Below the pieces are notes generated by a model. It was not told where the DNA came from, did no database searches, and saw nothing but the letters and a program-made list of their open reading frames with translations. Below, in pieces: positions 1 through 5,859 of a stretch of 8,252 bases of DNA (its first letter is position 1; every line of letters starts with the position of its first letter). Source of the stretch: Alphaproteobacteria bacterium (GTDB taxonomy: Bacteria > Pseudomonadota > Alphaproteobacteria > Rhizobiales > Xanthobacteraceae). The translations under genes and the position numbers were made by a program. The stretch spans positions 1-8,252 of the forward strand of contig VAZH01000127.1 in the NCBI GenBank assembly GCA_005884465.1, in the 5' to 3' direction.

Positions 1-24
1 CGACATCATAAAGCGATTAGTCAT
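1..24 (-). CDS. 5' end of an unidentified gene (first 8 codons only)
   Basis: On the minus strand an ATG at 24-22 opens a frame reading M-T-N-R-F-M-M-S before the window ends. A strong Shine-Dalgarno sequence, GAGGAG (complement of 31-36), lies 6 nt upstream of the ATG, which is the main reason to call a gene start here. It lies downstream of the DsbA-like gene on the same strand, but a strong terminator at 165-188 separates them, so it is probably transcribed from its own promoter in 25-150. Eight residues are too few to assign a family. The hydrophobic content (F-M-M) after one Arg would fit the start of a signal peptide, but that is a guess. Confidence 0.55.
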
Positions 25-62
25 CGAATTCTCCTCAGGTGTTTTCATTGCCCGCGCCGGAC

Positions 63-87
63 AACAAAAGGGACTGGCTGATGTTCC
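63..87 (-). promoter_or_regulatory. possible EcfG-type (general stress response) promoter
   Basis: On the minus strand GGAAC (complement of 83-87) is followed after exactly 16 nt by TGTT (complement of 63-66). This is one mismatch from the GGAAC-N16/17-CGTT pattern known for EcfG sigma factors of Hyphomicrobiales. The -10-like element lies about 39 nt upstream of the ATG at 24, leaving room for a short leader containing the GAGGAG ribosome binding site. The match was found by eye in a short region, so chance is a real alternative. Confidence 0.25.
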
Positions 88-150
88 GCGATATCGCCGG
101 TTCCACCGATTTTGTTTTGTGAAGCAATGATGAACAGCCCCGCCGCAAAA

Positions 151-188
151 ATTACGCAAACAAAAAGGCCGGCGCGACCGCCGGCCTT
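151..188 (-). terminator. factor-independent terminator of the DsbA-like gene
   Basis: Positions 165-174 (AAGGCCGGCG) and 179-188 (CGCCGGCCTT) form a perfect 10-bp GC-rich stem around a 4-nt loop. Read on the minus strand, the stem is followed by a T-rich tract (TTTTTGTTTG) from 166 downwards, partly overlapping the stem base. It lies 34 nt after the stop codon of the DsbA-like gene, so it most likely ends the protease-DsbA transcript. On the plus strand only a weak T-rich run follows, and no plus-strand gene needs it. Confidence 0.85.
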
Positions 189-221
189 GTGTTTACCCAC
201 GCGGCAACGTCGCTGGGTGCC

Positions 222-989
222 TCAACAGGTCGCCTTGCCACAGCGGGCGACGCCGATCTTTTCCCTGAGGTTGTCGAGACCGACCGCGCCGATCACCACC
301 TGCCTGCCGATCACGTAGCTCGGCGTGCCGTTCATGCCCATTGCTTCGGCGAGCTTGAAGTTTTCCTCGATCGTGGCGCGCACCTCCGGGCTCGCAAGGT
401 CCTTCTCGATCCTCGCGGCATCGAGGCCGGCCTCCTTGGCGGCTGCCATCGCGCGCACCTTGTCCGCGGCGCCCCGCCCGCTGAGCAGCTTCTGGTGGAA
501 ATCGAGATATTTCTTGCCGCTGGGATCCTGCATGCGCACGGCGACGGCGACCTGGGCGGCTTCGACAGAACCCTGGCTCAGCACCGGGAATTCCTTCAGC
601 ACGACTTTCAGCTTGGGATCGGTTTTCATCAGATCGAGCATGTCGGCCATGGCGCGCTTGCAGTAGCCGCAATTGTAATCGAAGAACTCGACGAAGGTGA
701 CATCGCCGTCCTTGTTGCCGAGCACGACGCCGCGCGGCGAATTGAAAATCGTCTCTGCGTTGGTGGCGACGCTCGCCTTCTGTTTTTCCGCTTCCGCGGC
801 GGTCTGGCGCTTGCTCAACTCAGCCATCGCTTCTTCCAGCACTTCGGGATGCGCCAGCAGATAATCCCTGACGATGGTCTCGATATCGCCGCGCTGGCTA
901 TCGGAGAAACTCTGCGCGGACGCGGAAGGCGGCGTGCCGCAAAGTGCGAGCGCGAACAATGCGGGGGTGAGCAGGCGGAACGAAGGCAT
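222..989 (-). CDS. DsbA family (Com1/ScsC-like) periplasmic thiol-disulfide oxidoreductase
   Basis: This predicts a 255-residue secreted protein. Residues 1-25 form a signal peptide ending in ASA before Gln26. Residues 28-70 are a charged helical segment (QRGDIETIVRDYLLAHPEVL) typical of the N-terminal extension in Com1/ScsC-like DsbA proteins. The thioredoxin domain begins near residue 96. Its active site C107-G-Y-C110 follows the usual FFDYN lead-in, a helical insertion covers about 145-215, and the cis-proline loop is G221-T-P223. The family oxidises or isomerises disulfides in periplasmic proteins. The start at 989 is preferred over an in-frame ATG at 1043 because GAGG lies 8-11 nt upstream of it and it gives a clean signal peptide. 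Two extra cysteines, C250 and C255 (the last residue), sit at the C terminus. The gene follows the M48 protease after 60 nt, suggesting co-transcription. Whether it acts as oxidase, isomerase or metal-tolerance protein cannot be told from sequence. Confidence 0.9.
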   Translation of the reverse strand: MPSFRLLTPALFALALCGTPPSASAQSFSDSQRGDIETIVRDYLLAHPEVLEEAMAELSKRQTAAEAEKQKASVATNAETIFNSPRGVVLGNKDGDVTFVEFFDYNCGYCKRAMADMLDLMKTDPKLKVVLKEFPVLSQGSVEAAQVAVAVRMQDPSGKKYLDFHQKLLSGRGAADKVRAMAAAKEAGLDAARIEKDLASPEVRATIEENFKLAEAMGMNGTPSYVIGRQVVIGAVGLDNLREKIGVARCGKATC

Positions 990-1049
990 TGGCAATTCCT
1001 CTTGGTGAAAGCCGGTGTAAGAAAACTTCGCGCTCCGGCTCAATTTATT

Positions 1050-2459
1050 CTAGTTGCTCTTTTGGCCGGGCAGCGGTTTGGCGCTGACGATGTCATCGGC
1101 CTTGACCCATCCGGGGGTGCCGATAGCGAAACGGGTTTTTGCGCGCGAGGCGAGTTCGCGCGCGGTCTTGTTGTCGCCGCGAAGGAAGGCGGCCTGTGCG
1201 GAAGCCAGGTCGGCCTGCGCGAAATCCCCCTTTCGGCCATAGGCCATTGCGAGCTGGGTATAGCCGAGCGGCGCCTCGGTCTCTCGCGCCACCGCCGAAC
1301 GCAGAATCGCAATTGCTTCACCGGTGTAGGCCTTATTGTCGGTTGCCACCAGCGCTTGCCCAAGTAACATCTCGATGAGCGGTGCGTTATTCGAGAGCTG
1401 CAGCGCTTTGCGCAAGGGAGCAATCGCTTCCGCGGGCTTGCCGCCCTCCAGCAGCGCCTGACCGCGCACTTCATAAAAATACGGGTTGTTGGGCTGCACT
1501 TGAATCAAGCCATCAATCTGGGCGAGCGCCGAGCGCAAGTCGCCATGCAGGTAAGTCGCGATCGCGCGCGCATAACGCGCAGGCAGGCTGTCGTTCGACG
1601 GCGGATAGCGCCGGTACACGGTGTCCTGCCGCTCCATGAAGGCCGAGACCTTGGCGCGCACCATGTCGTGGCGCAATTGCAGGGCCGGATCGTCCTTCTT
1701 GTCCCAATAAGGACTTGAGCGCGCCAGTTCCTCAAGCGCGGCGACGCGCTCGGCCGGCATCGGATGCGAGTGCAGGTAAGGGTCCGCATCGCGCGCGGCG
1801 AACAAGCTTTCATTGGTGAACCGTCTGAAGGTTTCGTACATGCCTTTCGCGGATTGGCCGGTCGCGGTCAAGAACTTCACCCCGGCGCGGTCGGCGTTTT
1901 CCTCCTGCTGGCGCACATAAGAGATCAGGGTGCGGCGGATCATTTCCTGCGGCCCGGCGATCGCGGCCGCGCCGGCATTGGCCAGACCGCTATTGCTGCT
2001 GCCGCTTCGTGCGCCCGCCACAATCGCGCCGGCGCCAAGCAGCATGGCGATGATCATCTGGGTCTGCGCCTGCGCCAGTTGTTCGCGAAGCTTGGAAAGA
2101 TGGCCACCGGCCAAATGCCCGGTTTCATGCGCCAGCACCCCGATGATCTGGTTTGGGGTGTCGGACTGCATCAGCGCGCCGTAGTTGATGAAAATGCGAC
2201 GGCCGTCCGCGACGAAGGCGTTAAAACCCTTCTCATTTAGAATCACGACCTGGATGTTCTGCTTTTCCAGACCCGCGGTGCGCAGGATTGGCCGGGTGTA
2301 TTCGCGCAGCAGTTGCTCGGCCTCGGCATCGCGGATGATCGGCGGGCCCTTTTCCGGCTCGGCCAGCGCCGGGGACATCGGCGCAATGGCAAGCGCGACC
2401 GCGGCGGTGACAGCGGTCAACCTGGAGGTTTTTTGGCATGGCGCCATGCGGAGCAGCAT
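1050..2459 (-). CDS. secreted M48 family zinc metalloprotease with TPR-like C-terminal region (BepA-like)
   Basis: This predicts a 469-residue protein. Residues 1-33 look like a signal peptide (basic start, hydrophobic core, cleavage near ALA). The peptidase domain spans about 40-245. It contains the zinc site H111-E-T-G-H115, the third ligand E186 in the ExxAD motif (E-E-N-A-D), and a conserved S-H232-P loop. A glycine/alanine-rich hydrophobic stretch (136-170) follows the active-site helix. Residues about 290-440 hold TPR-like helical pairs, for example around Y329-A354 and A362-A390. This matches BepA-type proteases, which degrade or assist misfolded outer-membrane proteins such as LptD. 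The frame is open back to 2570, but an ATG there would overlap the divergent gene and bury the signal peptide. ATG 2459 is chosen, with 2447 as an alternative, and neither has a strong ribosome binding site. The DsbA-like gene lies 60 nt downstream. Confidence 0.9.
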   Translation of the reverse strand: MLLRMAPCQKTSRLTAVTAAVALAIAPMSPALAEPEKGPPIIRDAEAEQLLREYTRPILRTAGLEKQNIQVVILNEKGFNAFVADGRRIFINYGALMQSDTPNQIIGVLAHETGHLAGGHLSKLREQLAQAQTQMIIAMLLGAGAIVAGARSGSSNSGLANAGAAAIAGPQEMIRRTLISYVRQQEENADRAGVKFLTATGQSAKGMYETFRRFTNESLFAARDADPYLHSHPMPAERVAALEELARSSPYWDKKDDPALQLRHDMVRAKVSAFMERQDTVYRRYPPSNDSLPARYARAIATYLHGDLRSALAQIDGLIQVQPNNPYFYEVRGQALLEGGKPAEAIAPLRKALQLSNNAPLIEMLLGQALVATDNKAYTGEAIAILRSAVARETEAPLGYTQLAMAYGRKGDFAQADLASAQAAFLRGDNKTARELASRAKTRFAIGTPGWVKADDIVSAKPLPGQKSN

Positions 2460-2476
2460 CGAGCGGTCTTTGATGG

Positions 2477-2505
2477 TTGGCGGCGGGTCTGATACGGGAT
2501 ATGCC
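2477..2505 (+). promoter_or_regulatory. possible housekeeping promoter for the aminotransferase gene
   Basis: TTGGCG (2477-2482) and TATGCC (2500-2505) are separated by 17 nt, which loosely resembles a sigma-70 promoter. The predicted start would be near 2512, about 43 nt before the ATG at 2555. The 95-bp interval 2460-2554 must also hold the promoter of the divergent M48 protease gene, for which I see no clear match. Both hexamers deviate from consensus, so this is only a candidate. Confidence 0.22.
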
Positions 2506-2554
2506 CTAACAAACCATGGAATGCGGCTAGTCTGGGGCCAAATAGCAGATATCG

Positions 2555-3742
2555 ATGCTTGAAGCGACACTGAGAGACCGGGCGCGGCGCCTGCTGACGG
2601 CGTCGGGCCGAAGCGACGTTCCGCCGTTCATGGTGATGGACGTGATGGCAGCGGCGGCGCGCATTGAAGCGGCCGGCGGCCATGTCATTCACATGGAAGT
2701 CGGACAGCCGGCGGCTCCCGCGCCGAAAGCGGCGATATCGGCTGCCCACGCCGCGCTCGACGGCGGGCGGATCGACTACACTTCCGCGCTGGGAACTCCC
2801 TCACTGCGTGCGCGCATCGCCCGGCACTACCGCGACTCCTACGGCTGTGCGGTGGATGCCGAGCGCATCGTGGTCACCACGGGTTCGTCAGGCGCGTTCA
2901 TCCTGGGCTTCCTTACGATGTTCGAGCCGGGCGATCGGGTTGCGGTCACAGTGCCCGGGTATCCGCCATATCGCCACATTCTCACCGCGCTGGGTTGCGA
3001 GCCGGTGCTGATCGAGACCTCAAGCGAAACCCGTCATGCGCTGACCGGCGAAGCCTTGCTTGCCGCACACCGCAAAAGTCAGCTCAAAGGTGTGCTGGTC
3101 GGAAGCCCGGCCAATCCGACCGGCACGATGATGTCGCGCGAGGCGCTCACCAGCCTGATATCGGCAGCGGAAGGCGCAGGCATCCGGTTCATCTCCGACG
3201 AAATCTATCATGGCCTCGACTATGCGTTTGCCGCGGTGACCGCGGCGGAACTGTCTCCGCACGCGCTCGTCATCAATTCGTTCTCGAAATATTTCTGCAT
3301 GACGGGCTGGCGGGTCGGCTGGATGGTGGTCCCGGAGCCGCTGGTGCGGCCGGTCGAGCGGCTGCAGCAGAATCTCGCCATCTCGGTGCCGACGCTGTCG
3401 CAGATTGCCGCCGAGGCTGCGTTCGAAGGCCGCGAGGAGATGGAGGAAGTGAAGCATGGCTACCAGGAGAACCGGCGCATTCTGATCGAGGGCCTTCCGC
3501 AAGCCGGCCTCAACAAATTCCTGCCCGCCGACGGCGCGTTCTACCTCTACGCCGATGTCTCGGAATTCACGTCCGACAGTTTCGAGTTTGCCAAGCAGAT
3601 GCTGGAACAGGCGCGCGTCGCGGCGACCCCCGGCATCGATTTCGATCCGGTTCACGGCCGTCGGTTCATTCGTTTTTGCTATGCCCGTTCGGCCGACGAA
3701 ATGCGCGAAGCGGTTGCGCGGATCGCGCGCTGGCTCGGATAG
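2555..3742 (+). CDS. pyridoxal-phosphate aminotransferase, class I/II (fold type I)
   Basis: This predicts a 395-residue cytoplasmic enzyme of normal length for AspC/AAT-like transaminases, which move an amino group between an amino acid and a 2-oxo acid. Visible family marks, in order, are: G-Q-P at 50-52 in the substrate-entry segment; Y75 before S-A-L-G-T-P; the phosphate-binding turn T109-G-S-S; S-P-A-N187-P-T-G; D215 in S-D-E-I-Y218, which contacts the pyridine nitrogen; K245 in S-F-S-K-Y, the Schiff-base lysine; R253 in the following T-G-W-R-V-G-W; and R373 in F-I-R-F, which binds the substrate carboxylate. All key residues are present, so it should be active. ATG 2555 is the first possible start, because an in-frame TAG lies at 2543-2545. 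No strong ribosome binding site precedes it. The N terminus up to V-P-P-F-M-V-M-D-V resembles an alphaproteobacterial aminotransferase group. The substrate cannot be assigned. Confidence 0.92.
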   Translation: MLEATLRDRARRLLTASGRSDVPPFMVMDVMAAAARIEAAGGHVIHMEVGQPAAPAPKAAISAAHAALDGGRIDYTSALGTPSLRARIARHYRDSYGCAVDAERIVVTTGSSGAFILGFLTMFEPGDRVAVTVPGYPPYRHILTALGCEPVLIETSSETRHALTGEALLAAHRKSQLKGVLVGSPANPTGTMMSREALTSLISAAEGAGIRFISDEIYHGLDYAFAAVTAAELSPHALVINSFSKYFCMTGWRVGWMVVPEPLVRPVERLQQNLAISVPTLSQIAAEAAFEGREEMEEVKHGYQENRRILIEGLPQAGLNKFLPADGAFYLYADVSEFTSDSFEFAKQMLEQARVAATPGIDFDPVHGRRFIRFCYARSADEMREAVARIARWLG

Positions 3743-3753
3743 GGCGAACGATC

Positions 3754-3785
3754 GCAGGCCCGGTCCGCGGGCAGCGCTGGATTTT
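3754..3785 (+). terminator. weak possible terminator after the aminotransferase gene
   Basis: GCCCG (3758-3762) and CGGGC (3768-3772) form a 5-bp GC stem with a 5-nt loop. The stem may extend by GC/GC (3754-3755 with 3774-3775) across a small internal loop. A short ATTTT follows at 3781-3785, 9 nt after the core stem, which is farther than in a canonical terminator. It lies 15 nt after the stop codon. The rest of the 169-bp gap before dctA shows no clear promoter. Confidence 0.25.
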
Positions 3786-3883
3786 ACCGCGGAAAGATGC
3801 CGGCGCCATTGACTCCATCGCGCGAATTGATCTTGGCTACGATCCGGTGGGACGACCGTCCGCAAAGAAGCGGCGGAAAGATC

Positions 3884-3894
3884 GGCAAATTGCC
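3884..3894. repeat. short palindrome next to the dctA ribosome binding site
   Basis: GGCAA-A-TTGCC is a perfect 5+1+5 inverted repeat ending 17 nt before the dctA ATG and just before its GGGGAGGGG Shine-Dalgarno (3898-3906). The 1-nt centre is too small for an RNA hairpin, so if functional it would be a protein-binding operator. Short palindromes like this also arise by chance. Confidence 0.25.
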
Positions 3895-3911
3895 ATAGGG
3901 GAGGGGACAAC

Positions 3912-5240
3912 ATGGCGACAACGATCGCAACCGCGGTGCCAGCGCCCGCAGCAAAACCCTGGTACAGGGTTCTCTATATTCAGGTGCTGATTGCGATCGT
4001 GCTCGGCGCGCTTTTCGGCTGGCTTGCGCCGACCTATGCAACGAACGATTGGGTCAAGGCGCTCGGCGACGGCTTCATTAAGCTGATCAAGATGGTGATC
4101 GCGCCGATTATCTTCTGCACGGTGGTTTCCGGAATCGCGCATATCCAGGATGCCAAGAAAGTCGGCCGCATCGGCATCAAGGCCCTGATCTATTTCGAAA
4201 TCGTCTCTACCTTCGCTCTGGTGATCGGGCTGATCGTCGGAAACGTAGTGCGTCCGGGCGCGGGCTTCGGCGGCGCCATGGCCAATGCGCAGGCGGTGGC
4301 CAACTTCGCCAAGCAGGCGGAGGCCCAGAAGACTGTCGATTTCTTCCTGCACATCATTCCTGACACGGTCGTCGGAGCGTTCGCGAATGGGGAGATCCTG
4401 CAGGTTCTGTTGTTTTCAATTCTCTTCGGCTTTGCCCTGATGGGCCTCGGCGAGCGCGGCCACACCCTGCGCTCCTTCATCGACGACGCGGCGCATGGGG
4501 TTTTCGGCGTCATCGCCATCGTGATGAAGGCCGCACCGATCGGCGCGTTCGGAGCCATGGCCTTTACCATCGGCAAGTTCGGTACCGGTGCAATCCTGAA
4601 TCTGATTGGTCTTATCGCGACGTTCTATGTCACGGCCGCGCTTTTCGTGTTCGTGGTGCTGGGCATCATCGCGCGAATTGTCGGTTTCTCGATCTTCAAG
4701 TTCCTTGCTTACATCAAGGACGAGTTGCTGATTGTGCTCGGCACGTCATCTTCGGAAAGCGCGCTTCCCTCCCTGATGGAAAAACTCGAGCGGCTCGGCT
4801 GTTCCAAGTCGGTCGTGGGCCTGGTGGTGCCGACCGGATACTCCTTCAATCTCGACGGCACCAATATCTACATGACGCTCGCAACCCTGTTCATCGCGCA
4901 AGCGCTTGGTTTCGATCTTACCCTCGGCCAGCAAATAACCATCCTGCTTGTCGCGATGCTGACCTCGAAAGGTGCCTCCGGCATTACCGGAGCGGGCTTC
5001 ATCACCCTCGCGGCGACGTTGGCAGTTGTTGATCCGCGTCTGGTGCCCGGCATGGCCATCGTTCTGGGCATCGACAAGTTCATGAGCGAATGTCGCGCGC
5101 TGACGAATCTTTGCGGCAATGGTGTCGCGTGCGTGGTGGTCTCGTGGTGGGAGGGCGAACTCAACCAGGAGAAGCTGCATGCCAATCTCAACAAGGAGAT
5201 CGATCCGTCGGACGTGGAGACGGCCCTCACCACGGGTTAG
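3912..5240 (+). CDS. dctA: C4-dicarboxylate:cation symporter DctA (DAACS/SLC1 family)
   Basis: This predicts a 442-residue inner-membrane transporter, the usual DctA length, that takes up succinate, fumarate and malate with protons or sodium. The hydrophobic segments match the eight-helix, two-hairpin DAACS fold. The first helix is about 20-40, and K60-M-V-I-A-P-I-I-F follows in helix 2. Hairpin 1 carries the serine-rich motif T278-S-S-S-E-S283 followed by A-L-P. Helix 7 has N313-L-D-G-T317-N-I-Y-M. Hairpin 2 is around S352-K-G-A-S-G-I-T-G. Helix 8 has D388-K-F-M-S-E-C-R395-A-L-T-N399, including the Arg and Asn of the substrate and cation sites. The DctA assignment over glutamate carriers rests on the TSSSES and ECRALTN forms. 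GGGGAGGGG ends 5 nt before the ATG. No DctB/DctD sensor-regulator genes are present here, and I saw no sigma-54 element in 3743-3911. Confidence 0.93.
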   Translation: MATTIATAVPAPAAKPWYRVLYIQVLIAIVLGALFGWLAPTYATNDWVKALGDGFIKLIKMVIAPIIFCTVVSGIAHIQDAKKVGRIGIKALIYFEIVSTFALVIGLIVGNVVRPGAGFGGAMANAQAVANFAKQAEAQKTVDFFLHIIPDTVVGAFANGEILQVLLFSILFGFALMGLGERGHTLRSFIDDAAHGVFGVIAIVMKAAPIGAFGAMAFTIGKFGTGAILNLIGLIATFYVTAALFVFVVLGIIARIVGFSIFKFLAYIKDELLIVLGTSSSESALPSLMEKLERLGCSKSVVGLVVPTGYSFNLDGTNIYMTLATLFIAQALGFDLTLGQQITILLVAMLTSKGASGITGAGFITLAATLAVVDPRLVPGMAIVLGIDKFMSECRALTNLCGNGVACVVVSWWEGELNQEKLHANLNKEIDPSDVETALTTG

Positions 5241-5859
5241 CCAGGACGTGAAACTATACGCGCAGTCAAAGTTTTCACCACCGCGGCGTGCTTCAAAACT
5301 GTTGCGAAGCATGGCATTTGCGCGAACCCCGTTTGCCCTGGCCATACGCTGATGCCGTTTCACCCTTCGACGGGCAAAACCTGATGGTCTACGGCGGCCA
5401 GGTCACGAAGCGAGACAATGGCAGGCGTACCAAAGCTAGCACTTGATTTCCTGCTGTGACCGGCGACAATGACGTCGCGCCAGCATTCGGTGCCAAGCTT
5501 TCGATAAGACGGGGGCAACCCGCTCGGCGACGCAAAACCATTGCTGCGTGGGAGGGGATCGGTATGGCTTTGGTTCATGCGCTGGCTGCAAATGCGCCGC
5601 GCGATACAAACCGCCGATGGCATCGCCGTAATCATTCGGAACGATGGCATCGCGCCGCTGCTCTGCGAAGAATTCACCGTGTTTCGCGCCGAAATCGCGA
5701 CCGACGCTGGAAGATGCGAACACCAACAAATGATCGTCGAGACAACGGGTAGCGCACGCGAGAACGTGCGCGTGCGTTGAACCACGGAGACGCGATAGAC
5801 TGAAACAAACTCCAAGCCGGCGTCAGACCGGCCGAAGGGCATCACCAGAGGAGGAATGC
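5241..5859. other. 619-bp stretch without an identifiable gene
   Basis: No recognisable gene or RNA lies here. Two overlapping minus-strand frames are open: 5360-5845 (161 codons) and 5436-5729 (97 codons). Neither translation resembles a family I know. The longer one is rich in Ser, Arg and Cys and looks like a non-coding frame. The shorter one (for example S-V-G-R-D-F-G-A-K-H-G-E-F-F-A-E-Q) has a more protein-like composition and could be a gene remnant. Both lack a convincing ribosome binding site. AGTTTT (5270-5275) and AAAACT (5295-5300) form a loose inverted repeat 30 nt after dctA, too open to be called a terminator. The last 110 bp hold the inverted repeats and ribosome binding site of the ABC operon, so its promoter probably lies in the 3' part. 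Confidence 0.6.
5753..5776. repeat. 8-bp inverted repeat upstream of the ABC operon
   Basis: CGCACGCG (5753-5760) and CGCGTGCG (5769-5776) are perfect reverse complements around the 8-nt centre AGAACGTG. A G-T pair and an A-T pair could extend the stem by two. It lies 84 nt before the ATG of the solute-binding protein and has no T-run after it, so it is not a factor-independent terminator. It could be an operator for a local regulator of the importer or a leader hairpin. A second, shorter hairpin (GCCGG 5816-5820 with CCGGC 5828-5832, 7-nt loop) lies 14 nt before the AGAGGAGG ribosome binding site. Confidence 0.4.

Noticed and set aside
1010..1040. AGCCGG and CCGGCT inverted repeat between the M48 and DsbA-like genes.
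   Set aside because: The 6-bp arms around 19 unpaired nt have no T-run on the minus strand. It is too weak to call a terminator or an attenuator.
189..1367. A 392-codon plus-strand open frame.
   Set aside because: It lies antisense to the DsbA-like gene and the end of the M48 gene, both of which carry intact family motifs. Its His/Arg/Gly-rich composition is typical of a shadow frame in GC-rich DNA.
2995..3990. A 331-codon plus-strand open frame spanning the aminotransferase and the start of dctA.
   Set aside because: It is out of frame with two well-supported genes and is rich in Arg, Ala and Pro with no domain, so it is a shadow.
5270..5300. AGTTTT and AAAACT inverted repeat 30 nt after dctA as a terminator.
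   Set aside because: The arms are A/T-rich, only 6 bp long and 19 nt apart, and no T-run follows, so stability would be poor.
5332..5378. TTTGCCC and GGGCAAA inverted repeat in the gap after dctA.
   Set aside because: The 7-nt arms are 33 nt apart and do not frame an element or a target duplication, so chance is the simpler explanation.
5777..5806. TTGAAC as a -35 element for the importer operon.
   Set aside because: No acceptable -10 hexamer occurs at 16-18 nt spacing. The closest, TAGACT, lies only 13 nt away.
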